Source of the DNA: SAR116 cluster bacterium AG-313-A07
GTDB taxonomy: Bacteria > Pseudomonadota > Alphaproteobacteria > Thalassobaculales > Thalassobaculaceae
Direction: 5' to 3'
Length of the DNA: 34,819 nucleotides
Assembly: GCA_003284265.1 (NCBI GenBank)
Contig: QBVV01000021.1
Span: forward strand, 1-34,819
Shown one piece after another: positions 8,736 through 16,938 of the stretch. The notes beneath the pieces are model-generated. The model had not been told where the DNA came from, did not search any database, and worked only from the letters and a program-made list of their open reading frames with translations. Position 1 is the first letter of the stretch; each line of letters opens with the position of its first letter. Position numbers and translations under genes: made by a program.

Positions 8736-9467
8736 TCAAAAGACCTCTTTATAAGGCCGTAAATCTATTTCAAAACTCCAGGTAGATGGATGCTGAAGAT
8801 GGATTTGCCAATAATTATCAGCAATTGCCTGAGGAAGAAGCATACCGTTTTCACCAGCATCTTTTATCCGCTCAGGCGCCCTCCCTCGGATAATATCGCC
8901 GTTAATACCACCGTCTATAATCACGTGAGCGACGTGTACACCCAACGGGTTGAATTCTCGAGCGAGACCAGACGCGACCGCTCTTAAACCTGCTTTGGCC
9001 GATGCGAATGCTACAAACGGTGGACGAGACCGCAAAGATGCAGTAGCCCCAGTAAATAAAATCGAACCCTCGCCAAGAGCGCTCAATCTTCTTGCTGCCT
9101 CCCGACCAGCTATGAAGCCCCCAAAGCAACATATCCTCCAAGCTTCCTCAAAAAACGTTGAGTCCATCTTAAGTGTTTCTTCTCTAAAATTATTTCCCGC
9201 ATTGTATGTCACAAATGACAACGTCTCGGTCATCGTGTCCAATTTGTCGAAAACTTTGGTGATTTCTTGTTCTTTAGCAAGATCAGCAACGAGCGGTGTT
9301 ATAGAGCCACCATTTTTTCGAATGATTTCGGATACAATATTCAACTTGTCTTCCGTTCGTCCAACTGCCACCACATGATATCCCTCACCCGCTGCTTTAT
9401 CGCATAAGGCACCCCCGATACCGTCTTTGGCGCCAACGCCTAATATCAGTGCTATTTTTTTTGGCAT
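8736..9467 (-). CDS. SDR-family oxidoreductase lacking the catalytic Tyr
   Basis: Short-chain dehydrogenase-like protein of 243 residues. The cofactor loop is GVGAKDGIG (10-18), a variant of TGxxxGIG, and NAG (89-91) is present. At the active site the usual YxxxK reads FASAK, so Phe154 replaces the catalytic Tyr while Lys158 remains; the upstream block is FTGATAS (138-144). I recall homologues with FAxAK and the following GLRAVASGLARE helix as a recognisable bacterial subgroup, so this is probably natural and not a sequencing error. Reduction chemistry would need another acid, or the protein may not be a standard dehydrogenase. AGGAAG six bases upstream fixes the start. It sits 51 bases after the MetE-like gene and before the MFS gene. 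Confidence 0.87.
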   Translation of the reverse strand: MPKKIALILGVGAKDGIGGALCDKAAGEGYHVVAVGRTEDKLNIVSEIIRKNGGSITPLVADLAKEQEITKVFDKLDTMTETLSFVTYNAGNNFREETLKMDSTFFEEAWRICCFGGFIAGREAARRLSALGEGSILFTGATASLRSRPPFVAFASAKAGLRAVASGLAREFNPLGVHVAHVIIDGGINGDIIRGRAPERIKDAGENGMLLPQAIADNYWQIHLQHPSTWSFEIDLRPYKEVF

Positions 9468-9518
9468 TATATCTTCCTAATAATATCAATCAGATTTAAA
9501 ACGAGCATATGTATAGTC

Positions 9519-10568
9519 TTATCCCGCTAATGCAATCCGTGCTTGTTCGGCCCCATCAACCATCGCTTTTAATTTCTCTCTAGCTATACCTAAAGGTAGC
9601 GGTAATAGCCCACAGTCTGGTGCAGCTTGTATTTGTTCGGCAGGGATATGTTGAGCGGCAGCAAGTAATTTTTGGGCTACCTCGGTTGGGTTTTCTATCT
9701 CATGAGTACCGTTATCTATACATCCAAACATTATTGTTTTAGATGGACACAACCGCAACAATTCTGGATCCAGCTTTGAAGCCTCAAATTCGAGCGCAAG
9801 CTCATCAATTTTTGAGTTCTCAAGAGCTTTTAAAATAACGGGATAACTATCAACGATAGGTCTCGGCACTCCAGGCATTGGATAACTATAACAAATATGA
9901 GCAGCCGTCTTCGATTTTGAAATTCCCAACAAACAACGGTCTAATGCCTCAATGCCCCATTCTCGCACCTTGTCAGGGTATCGACTAAAGACAGGTTCAT
10001 CGAATTGAATTACAGACGCCCCTAATTTTTCCAGATTTAACGCTTCTTCGTTCAGTGCGGCGGCGACATCCATAGCCATTGAAACTTCGTCACCATAATG
10101 TTCATCATAGGTAGAATCCACAACTGTCATTGGCCCAGGCAGGGTTATCTTGACGGGGAGCTCAGTTTGGCTTTTCAAAAACTCTAAGTCTCTCGATAAC
10201 AGACTATTTGTTCGTTTTATTGGACCTACGCATCGACCCACTTCAGCCAATCTTCTGCCATTTCGTGTCCACTTCTCAGCTAAATTATCGTAATCAAACC
10301 CTGTCAGTTTTTGTGTTATGTAGGTCAAGTAGGATGTTCGCCGTTGCTCTCCATCGCTTATGATATCTATCCCAGCTACAATCTGGTCATGCACGGTCAA
10401 TCGAGTAGCATCATCTAGAGCTTTCTCTAGTGCTTCGCCTTCAAATTGCCAAGTTGCTCCTTTGCCATGGACCTGCTTGCCCTTTGTGTTTAACGGCAGG
10501 TTTTCCATTAGCCAATCAGGTTTAGGCATCGATCCAACAACTGTTGTTTTGAAAGCTTGTTCGTTCAT
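9519..10568 (-). CDS. Short MetE-like (cobalamin-independent methionine synthase family) protein
   Basis: Zinc-dependent methyl- or alkyl-transfer barrel of 349 residues, equivalent to only the C-terminal half of the 750-residue MetE. Likely zinc ligands are His224 and Cys226 in HICYSYP, a Glu at 260 or 262 in LALEFE, and Cys319 in PDCGLLPLP, the last in the conserved block that closes the family. TTVVGSMPKP (8-17) at the N-terminus and DGEQRR (72-77) are also typical. True methionine synthases of this short type exist, but many such proteins act on other thiols or alkyl donors. Placement between E1 dehydrogenase subunits and an SDR/MFS pair argues for a catabolic job rather than methionine synthesis. 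GAAGGA at seven bases supports the start. Confidence 0.87.
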   Translation of the reverse strand: MNEQAFKTTVVGSMPKPDWLMENLPLNTKGKQVHGKGATWQFEGEALEKALDDATRLTVHDQIVAGIDIISDGEQRRTSYLTYITQKLTGFDYDNLAEKWTRNGRRLAEVGRCVGPIKRTNSLLSRDLEFLKSQTELPVKITLPGPMTVVDSTYDEHYGDEVSMAMDVAAALNEEALNLEKLGASVIQFDEPVFSRYPDKVREWGIEALDRCLLGISKSKTAAHICYSYPMPGVPRPIVDSYPVILKALENSKIDELALEFEASKLDPELLRLCPSKTIMFGCIDNGTHEIENPTEVAQKLLAAAQHIPAEQIQAAPDCGLLPLPLGIAREKLKAMVDGAEQARIALAG

Positions 10569-10642
10569 TGTTTATCCTTCACTAATACATAAGAGAATTG
10601 AAAATATCGTAGAGATTAATAGCTGGCAATTACCATCAAATT

Positions 10643-11728
10643 TTAAAACGGCCCCTTAAAAAAAGGATCCGGCACATCAATAGGAATATTGTTCCGTTCA
10701 TTAACAATACTCTTTTTCAACTGTTCCAAGACAGAGGGTGCTATATCAACAACTTGAGAAATCTTTTCCAAAATCATGATCGAGTCTACATAATAATTTT
10801 TAATCAGGCTTGCTGAACTGGGAGTCGGATGATCTGGCAATCCTAGCCTAATTGGAGCTGTTTTAAGAAATTCAAAAGACCTTTCAATAACACTGGATAC
10901 AATCTCCGCTCCTATTCCATACGTCCGGAACCCTGTATCTATTGTCAAAAGTTTTCCAGTTTTTTTTACAGATTCCACTATTGCCTCTAAAGATAATGGC
11001 CTTAAAACACGCAAATCGAATAACTCAATATTAACACCTACTCTTTCCAGGGCATCAGCCACCCGAAGTGCTTCAAGCGTCATGTAGGAAGTCGCTACCA
11101 CAGTGATAGCGTCACCAGTTTTTATTCTCTCGGGGCCAGTAATGCCAGTAGAAAAATAATTTTGAGGTACATCCCCAACTGCATAATGGCTCCATCTGTG
11201 TTCTATAAATAAGACCGGATTTTTATCTTCTACTGCTGCTATAATCATTCCTTTAGCATCCTTGGGACGCGCAGGCATTACAACCTTAAGGCCTGGGAAA
11301 TATGCAAAAACACTCTCTAAACTTTGAGAATGTTCTGGCCCTTGTCCCCACCCACGTCCAATTATAAGTCGCATTACTAATGGAACATTATGCTTTCCAT
11401 TACTCACGTAATGAAATTTAGCTGCATTATTAGCGATTTGTTCTAACGCTAACATCGCAAACTCAACACGATGAAAGCTAATGACCGGTCGCTTGCCGGT
11501 TAGCGCCGCACCAATGGCTACTCCTGTAAGCGCGTTCTCTGAAACCGGCATCTCAATCATACGGTTTTGGCCAATTTCTTTACCTATATCCTTCAAGGTT
11601 CCAAACACCGCTGAGGGGTCTTCTACACCTTCAGCAAAATGTATTACGGAAGGATCTATTTCAGATGCTTGAAGAAGTCCTTCACGAATGGCCTCCCCAA
11701 AAGAAATGGAACGATTATTTTTCATCAT
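10643..11728 (-). CDS. Thiamine-diphosphate dehydrogenase E1, beta subunit
   Basis: Transketolase-type beta subunit of a 2-oxoacid or acetoin dehydrogenase E1, 361 residues. MPVSENALTGVAIGAA (60-75) holds Glu64, which activates the thiamine cofactor in the alpha/beta heterotetramer. GRGWGQGPEHSQS (124-136) carries the active-site His133 region, and the C-terminal transketolase domain ends with HPTPSS. The open frame extends upstream to 11797, but that part lies inside the alpha gene and reads as unrelated sequence. I place the start just after the alpha stop (11733), at ATG 11728 or the adjacent ATG 11725, which has AGGGA four bases upstream. Alpha and beta are therefore four to seven bases apart and translationally coupled. 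No E2 or E3 gene follows; a MetE-like gene does, after 74 bases. Confidence 0.9.
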   Translation of the reverse strand: MMKNNRSISFGEAIREGLLQASEIDPSVIHFAEGVEDPSAVFGTLKDIGKEIGQNRMIEMPVSENALTGVAIGAALTGKRPVISFHRVEFAMLALEQIANNAAKFHYVSNGKHNVPLVMRLIIGRGWGQGPEHSQSLESVFAYFPGLKVVMPARPKDAKGMIIAAVEDKNPVLFIEHRWSHYAVGDVPQNYFSTGITGPERIKTGDAITVVATSYMTLEALRVADALERVGVNIELFDLRVLRPLSLEAIVESVKKTGKLLTIDTGFRTYGIGAEIVSSVIERSFEFLKTAPIRLGLPDHPTPSSASLIKNYYVDSIMILEKISQVVDIAPSVLEQLKKSIVNERNNIPIDVPDPFFKGPF

Positions 11729-11732
11729 ATCC

Positions 11733-12701
11733 CTAGGCGTATACGTGGTTGATAGCAGTCTCGAGCTCTGGAAAGGGTGAGTTTTTGGCAAAATCAAAAG
11801 CTACTGTTATCTCTTTTTGTATATTATCTGTTAATTCTAGGTCCGTCTCTTTGGTGATGATTTTTTTAGCCAAAAGTTTTTTTCTATACTGTTCGACGGG
11901 GTCTTTCATCTTCCATTCCATAAATTCCTGTTCTGATCTATACCCAAGGTCGTTATCAAAATTTGGCCCACAGTGCTCACGCCATCGATAGGTATCAAGC
12001 AGTAGAAAAAATGGTCCGTTTTGGGAGCGAATATTATCCAATGCCCTCAATGTTGACGCGTAAACCGCTTCTATATCATTCCCATCGCAATGAACCATGG
12101 GAATCCCATGAGCCTCGGGAATTGATGTAATTAGTCTCGGCGGTTGTCGTTCGCTGATATGGGTATAGACCGAGTAAAGATTGTTTTCACAAACAAATAA
12201 AACTGGCAAATTTGATAATTTTGCAAAATTAGCACTTTCATGAAATACACCCTCTTCTATCGATGCATCTCCAAGATATGCTACGGAAACAACAGGGTTT
12301 CCATCCAAAGTGTCTGATAACGCACTGCCAATGGCCAGCGGAATACAGGAACCAACAATTGGAATACTCGCCATCATGCCAACCTCCGGGTCCATTATGT
12401 GCATTGACCCCCCGCGCCCCCCAATACATCCGGTTGCACGTCCATAAATTTCGGCAATCATTTTGCTCAAATCTCCCCCTTTGGCGAGATAATGAGCGTG
12501 ACTTCGATGCGTACTAAATACTTTATCTTTTTGTGTGAGTGCAAAGCCTACCCCAGTAGCTGCAGCTTCTTGGCCAATGGATAAATGAACGGGACATCGC
12601 ATTTCTTGTTCGTTATACCGCGATGCTATTTCTTCTTCTACAAGACGGATCTTTAGCATATTTGAATACAGAGCAAGTGAAGTCTTCTTTTCAAGAGTCA
12701 T
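11733..12701 (-). CDS. Thiamine-diphosphate dehydrogenase E1, alpha subunit
   Basis: Alpha subunit of an acetoin/pyruvate-dehydrogenase-like E1, 322 residues from the chosen start. STHRSHAHYL (63-72) and GRGGSMHIMD (95-104) are core family blocks. The metal and thiamine-diphosphate motif runs from GDA (144-146) to ENN (172-174), with EEGVFHESANFA between. GDA for the common GDG is a mild variant. The open frame continues upstream to 12788, but those 29 residues are hydrophobic and unlike family N-termini, while the sequence from base 12701 (MTLEKKTSLALY) fits. No good Shine-Dalgarno marks either start, so this boundary is uncertain. It is the first gene of the run E1 alpha, E1 beta, MetE-like, SDR, MFS. 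The decarboxylated substrate is unknown. Confidence 0.88.
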   Translation of the reverse strand: MTLEKKTSLALYSNMLKIRLVEEEIASRYNEQEMRCPVHLSIGQEAAATGVGFALTQKDKVFSTHRSHAHYLAKGGDLSKMIAEIYGRATGCIGGRGGSMHIMDPEVGMMASIPIVGSCIPLAIGSALSDTLDGNPVVSVAYLGDASIEEGVFHESANFAKLSNLPVLFVCENNLYSVYTHISERQPPRLITSIPEAHGIPMVHCDGNDIEAVYASTLRALDNIRSQNGPFFLLLDTYRWREHCGPNFDNDLGYRSEQEFMEWKMKDPVEQYRKKLLAKKIITKETDLELTDNIQKEITVAFDFAKNSPFPELETAINHVYA

Positions 12702-13219
12702 TAGTTTATTCGCAAGACAGTTAACACTACGAGATCCTTTTGAGAGTAGCATGAATGTCCCAAGAGACAGAGAAATAACGACAATCAAAATTCAACAAAT
12801 TATGCGGGATGACTAAGACTGCTTCCCAACTAACACTTGAGTGGCCTTTTGGATTACCTATCCAAGCCTTCTAGCTAGTTTATTCTAATCAGCATAGGAG
12901 AGATTCAAACAATTTTAGAAATATTCAAAAGGCTGCTCTCGCAACCCTAGGTTCTTTAGCAAAGAGGGCCTTGCCTAACAAGTTTTTCATCTACATCCCA
13001 AACTTCCCTAATTTGATCGCTGCACTTTAGCATCCAAAAAACTGCTACAATACAATTAGAGTTAATAGCCGGAAATGCCCATTTCGGAATAATTAAAATA
13101 AGAAGACATGAAAGAGATCAAATCATTTTAACGTACTAAGAAGATGTGAAGAACTTTGGTATAATTTTTGCTTAAATACTATAAATAATACTTTGCATAG
13201 ATACGAAAGCACTAAAAAC
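12702..13219. other. Long gap between divergent E1 alpha and glycosyltransferase genes
   Basis: About 500 bases, AT-rich, with only trivial open frames (for instance a seven-codon frame near 13108). It should hold the promoters for both directions, but I find no convincing paired -35/-10 boxes. The alternative 5' extension of the E1 alpha frame (to 12788) and the TTG extension of the glycosyltransferase frame (to 13193) fall in it. One hairpin followed by five T lies at 12956-12987 and is listed separately. Confidence 0.6.
12956..12987 (+). terminator. Candidate hairpin plus T-run upstream of glycosyltransferase gene
   Basis: TTAGCAA (12956-12962) pairs with TTGCCTAA (12971-12978) with one bulged base around an eight-base loop. 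TTTTT follows at 12983-12987 after a four-base gap. In the plus direction this resembles a weak intrinsic terminator, yet no plus-strand gene ends here, so it could be a leader attenuator for the glycosyltransferase gene or a chance fold. The separated T-run keeps confidence low. Confidence 0.25.
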
Positions 13220-14476
13220 ATGGCCGCTACTGCTAATAGGCAACAACACATAAATTTGTTTCGGCGATCTCTAGAAAAGGCTGCCCGCCCCGAGACCTTC
13301 AAAGAACTTATTAAATTAGTAGCTCCAAGGGTCCTGCCGGGAAAGCGAAACCTTGTATATGTGCTCTACCAAGTCGACAGAATTGGCCAACTCTCCGGCG
13401 AATTATTGCATATAAAGACACTTTTTGAGAGATTTTATGATAGGATCATCATAGTAACAGGTCCAATTTATAACCCGCATGTAAACCCCAATGTTTTTAA
13501 AGTTCTTGGTCCAAAGTTTATTAACGTGGTCACGGAAGATCCAATTATTCCCCTAATTGGTGTGTGTGTCGGAGAACACCGTACACTATCGCCTAACTTG
13601 GACCTATTAATATGGGACGCGAACCATCTGTGGGATGTCTTTAGGAAGGAGTTTATTCAAGGAACACCCCTAGCGTCTTTCCAGCTTCCGAACTCTATGA
13701 GGTTGAAGGGTGAAGCGTGGATGAAACAGATCGGTTTAGATCCTTCAATCCCGACTGTTCTATTGCATGTGAGAGATATACGGTACCGTCCAGATTTAAG
13801 TCACCACGGTCACCGCTGCGTTGATATCTGTAATTACAGATCAGCAATTCTGGTGCTCGTTGAAAAAGGGTACCAAGTGGTCCGGATCGGCGATTCATCG
13901 AATAAACCGCTGGAAAATTATCCCGCTTCCGTAATTGATTTACCATTTCATCCCTTATACGACAATTTTCTAGACGTATACTTTGCGGCCACATGCGTTT
14001 TTGCTGTTAACCAGTCATCTGGCCCTTCCCAATTGATTAGGGGCTTCAAAAAACCTACTCTAATGGTTAATAGGGTTGTTGACTGGGATATTAATGCCCC
14101 TCTCGAAGTTCTTTTATTTAAACATTATATCTGTAAAACTACGGGTAGGAGATTGACTTATAATCAGATTCTCGAGCGAGGACTTGGTGAGTTGACGATG
14201 GATCAAGAATTCGAAAAAGCTGGCGTTCTTCTGGAAGAAAATTCATCTGATGAATTGAAGATGGCGCTGGAGGAATTTATAGAAACCTTGGAAGGAAAAA
14301 ACAAATATTCAACCGAAACACGGGACCGTTTTACTGAGATAGGCAGGAACCATGAAATCCGTATTGAAGGTGATACTAACGAGAACGATAAGAAAGGTCG
14401 GAAATTTGGATTTGCTTATTCGAGAGGAAATTTGTCTCAGAGTCCATTGGAACTTAATGCAGAATTTTTAAATTAA
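13220..14476 (+). CDS. Putative glycosyltransferase, TIGR04372-like
   Basis: Protein of 418 residues that resembles the TIGR04372 family of putative glycosyltransferases. The recognisable core is LLHVRD (181-186), followed by the H-rich segment SHHGHR and the block ending in GYQVVRIGD (217-225). FAVNQSSGPS further on is the likely donor-site loop of a GT-B-like fold. The open frame can begin at a TTG (13193), but the ATG at 13220 is preferred; neither has a strong ribosome-binding site. The C-terminus (about 370-418) is charged and low in hydrophobic residues. It stands alone between a long divergent gap and the amidase gene. Such proteins are usually linked to surface-glycan synthesis in alphaproteobacteria; the sugar and acceptor are unknown. 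The family call rests on remembered pattern, not on a search. Confidence 0.72.
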   Translation: MAATANRQQHINLFRRSLEKAARPETFKELIKLVAPRVLPGKRNLVYVLYQVDRIGQLSGELLHIKTLFERFYDRIIIVTGPIYNPHVNPNVFKVLGPKFINVVTEDPIIPLIGVCVGEHRTLSPNLDLLIWDANHLWDVFRKEFIQGTPLASFQLPNSMRLKGEAWMKQIGLDPSIPTVLLHVRDIRYRPDLSHHGHRCVDICNYRSAILVLVEKGYQVVRIGDSSNKPLENYPASVIDLPFHPLYDNFLDVYFAATCVFAVNQSSGPSQLIRGFKKPTLMVNRVVDWDINAPLEVLLFKHYICKTTGRRLTYNQILERGLGELTMDQEFEKAGVLLEENSSDELKMALEEFIETLEGKNKYSTETRDRFTEIGRNHEIRIEGDTNENDKKGRKFGFAYSRGNLSQSPLELNAEFLN

Positions 14477-14682
14477 CGCACATTATTGCGTCTCATTATT
14501 TTGCAATAAGTACGGATAATTTGAAAAGTTTTAAAGATGAAGTCTTGTCTGAGTTACAACCTATATAATCGCCTTTAGGATACACCAAACACGCATATTA
14601 AAAAATTCCAACGTCATCAAATGACACAAAAACTGATCTATAATATTCGTTTTTTTAACTAGAAATACACTTCGGGGTAAAC

Positions 14683-16077
14683 ATGCAAAAATATAGCTGC
14701 GACCAATTTGAGGCGTTGACTTATTTCAACGCCACTCCTGATTTCGAGTCTCTGAAGAACACGCCACGCGATTACCTAGAAAAATGCGTGGAACAAATTG
14801 CTAACAAAGAGCAAGACGTCAAAGCATTTGTCACCCTTAACCTCGAGACTGCAAGGCAATTAGCGGATGAAAGTAGTCAAAGGTGGAAAGATGCTAGACA
14901 ATTGTCTTTAATTGATGGAATGCCTGTGGGCATAAAAGATTTATTAGAAACCTTTGATATGCCCACACAAATGGGTTGTGAGGCATACAACGGATACGCT
15001 CCGGGAAATGATAATGCTTTGGTTTGGGCATTAAGGCAGGCTGGATGCATAATAATAGGAAAAACAGTCACTGCCGAACTGGGCGGGGCCCATCCGGGAC
15101 CCACTAAAAACCCTTTTGACCTCTCCCGGACTCCTGGTGGATCATCCTCCGGATCAGCGGCAGCAGTTGCTGCAGGCATGGTTCCCGTCGCAATTGGTTC
15201 ACAAGTCGGTGGATCAATAATACGTCCCGCTGGCTATTGTGGAAATTTCGCCCTAAAACCCAGCCAAGGCGGACTTCATCGCGGCGAACGACAGACAACT
15301 TCAATGAGCACGCATGGTCCACATGCTGGCTCAATTGAAGATATGTGGCAAGTAGCTATAGAAATCGCGAAAAGAACTGGAGGAGACCCTGGTTATTTGG
15401 GTTTACAAGGCCCTCCTACACCGCCTCAATCTATCAAACCAACGAGTTTAATCTTTCTCGAAACTGAGGGATGGGCATCGGTTGATGATAAAACAAAAGA
15501 GGCTTTTGTGCAGTTTTTAGAAACTTGTGAGAGGAATAAGATAACTATCTTGAAACGAAAATCATCTATGTTGGTAGAGGAGCTAGAAGTAAAAATAAAT
15601 AATGCGAGCGAAATAGCAAATTCTATAACAAGTTGGGAAAATCGTTGGGGGTATCGCAACCTAATAAACAAAACCCCTGAAAAAGTAAGCGATAGATTGA
15701 AAAACACGCTTAAGAAAGCCGAAGCGATGACCCCCGAAATGTATCAGCGTTTTATTTTGAAGAGAGCTTATATTCGACAAGCACACAAAATGTGCGCCCC
15801 TGTAGCCGATGCTATCATAACATTATCCTGTCCAGGACCAGCTCCCAAATGGTCTGGGGATACTGATGGAGGAACGCTAGTCGCAAGACCTACAGGAGAC
15901 CCAGTGTTTAATTTTGCATCTTCATTAATGGGCGCGCCTTGCGTCACCATTCCCATGCTGAGCGTCGATAATTTACCTGTTGGGATTCAAATAATAACAC
16001 AACGGGAAGAGGATGCTAAGGCAACATCCTACGCGCGCTGGATACATAAAAATTTGCCTCCAGTCGATAATGATTAA
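14683..16077 (+). CDS. Amidase signature family hydrolase
   Basis: Cytoplasmic Ser-cisSer-Lys amidohydrolase of 464 residues. The triad is visible: Lys85 in VGIKDLL, cis-Ser155 in GGSSSGSAAAVAAG (152-165) and nucleophile Ser178 in VGGSIIRPA. The SIIRPA reading, with one residue more than the GatA-type SIRxPA, is common among catabolic amidases and argues against a GatA subunit, as does the absence of gatB/gatC. The C-terminal part holds the FNFASSLMGAPCVTIPM block typical of the family. GGGGT five bases upstream supports the start. It follows the glycosyltransferase by about 200 bases and converges on a HAD gene, 14 bases away. It could release ammonia and an acid from an amide nutrient; the substrate is not visible. 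Confidence 0.92.
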   Translation: MQKYSCDQFEALTYFNATPDFESLKNTPRDYLEKCVEQIANKEQDVKAFVTLNLETARQLADESSQRWKDARQLSLIDGMPVGIKDLLETFDMPTQMGCEAYNGYAPGNDNALVWALRQAGCIIIGKTVTAELGGAHPGPTKNPFDLSRTPGGSSSGSAAAVAAGMVPVAIGSQVGGSIIRPAGYCGNFALKPSQGGLHRGERQTTSMSTHGPHAGSIEDMWQVAIEIAKRTGGDPGYLGLQGPPTPPQSIKPTSLIFLETEGWASVDDKTKEAFVQFLETCERNKITILKRKSSMLVEELEVKINNASEIANSITSWENRWGYRNLINKTPEKVSDRLKNTLKKAEAMTPEMYQRFILKRAYIRQAHKMCAPVADAIITLSCPGPAPKWSGDTDGGTLVARPTGDPVFNFASSLMGAPCVTIPMLSVDNLPVGIQIITQREEDAKATSYARWIHKNLPPVDND

Positions 16078-16091
16078 ATATAGAATTAAGG

Positions 16092-16760
16092 CTAGATAGC
16101 GTCTCGTAGACTGGTTAAATCGACCAGCTCTGCATCTGGTTTATATTCCGGGTCTCCCACACGCTTGTAACGGTTGATCCATATTCTACGCCCAAAGCCA
16201 AGATCTTTGGCAGTGCGCATATCGTGGTAAAAGCTTTGAGCAATATGAGTTACATTCGGTGCTGGAGCCTCGATCCTTTGCAAGAGCTCCTCAAACATGC
16301 CTTTACTCGGTTTATAACATTTAGCCTCAGATGCGAGTACTACGGCGTCAAATTCTATTCCAATATTATTGATATTATATCTAATAATATCAGGTTGTGA
16401 GTTCGATAAAATTGCTAGACGATAATCATCCTTTAATGCACTCAAAGCGTCGAAAACATCTGGAAATGGATCGGCATTCTTGATTGAACAAATAATTTTT
16501 TCGACATCCTCTGGCAGTATTTCGAGATTGACAGACAGCATCGAACTCAGAAAACTTTTGTAAATAATTTCACTCAAAACCATAAAAGGTCCAAGTTGAA
16601 GTTCTCTTTCTGTTTTTTCAAAAACGGACCTTGTTTTCTCTATTTTTTTTGCATCGCCGCTCTTTTCCTGCACTAATTGCTTTAATGTATATGTTTTGCT
16701 CTCCGTATACCGAACTAGCGTGTCGTAGCAATCAAAAGTTAGCCAAGGTTTATTTTTCAT
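16092..16760 (-). CDS. HAD hydrolase, haloacid dehalogenase type II-like
   Basis: Haloacid-dehalogenase-superfamily protein of 222 residues. Motif I is TFDCYDTLV with nucleophile Asp10, motif II is ILSNS with Ser119, motif III is the Lys150 of CYKPSKGMF, and motif IV is AQSFYHDMRTAKDLG with Asp180. AQSFYHD and the closing RRIWINR match the L-2-haloacid dehalogenase branch better than phosphatases of the superfamily, where motif I is normally DxD. Here position 12 is Tyr, which also fits a dehalogenase-type nucleophile. True dehalogenase activity is not proven, since many members of this branch are uncharacterised. It is divergent from the nucleoside hydrolase gene across a 178-base AT-rich gap and convergent with the amidase. 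Confidence 0.86.
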   Translation of the reverse strand: MKNKPWLTFDCYDTLVRYTESKTYTLKQLVQEKSGDAKKIEKTRSVFEKTERELQLGPFMVLSEIIYKSFLSSMLSVNLEILPEDVEKIICSIKNADPFPDVFDALSALKDDYRLAILSNSQPDIIRYNINNIGIEFDAVVLASEAKCYKPSKGMFEELLQRIEAPAPNVTHIAQSFYHDMRTAKDLGFGRRIWINRYKRVGDPEYKPDAELVDLTSLRDAI

Positions 16761-16938
16761 TAATCAGCCCTTTTCCTCCAAATCTATACCACCGTCGAAT
16801 TTATTTCTATTCCTAGGTTATTTTAAGTAAATACTTGCAATACTACCGATACTAATTCTTAAATTATTCGTTGCTTGAACAAAAAACTACAACTGTTAAG
16901 TCTACAACAAGTGACAAAAAGCAAGCAGAGTCTAAAAA

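Noticed and set aside
8950..9378. Plus-strand 142-codon open frame
   Set aside because: It is opposite the SDR gene, which has a clear start and motifs; the product has no family features.
11729..11797. N-terminal extension of the E1 beta frame
   Set aside because: It overlaps the E1 alpha 3' end in another frame and is unlike the family N-terminus; ATGs directly after the alpha stop are better starts.
12702..12788. 29-residue hydrophobic extension of E1 alpha that could look like a signal peptide
   Set aside because: E1 enzymes are cytoplasmic, the segment has no ribosome-binding site, and family similarity begins only at the later Met.
14476..14491. ACGCA/TGCGT hairpin after the glycosyltransferase gene
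   Set aside because: Only five pairs and no T-run directly after it; not enough to call a terminator.
14639..14644. TATAAT before the amidase gene
   Set aside because: No -35 box at suitable spacing and no extended -10; a lone hexamer is expected by chance in AT-rich DNA.
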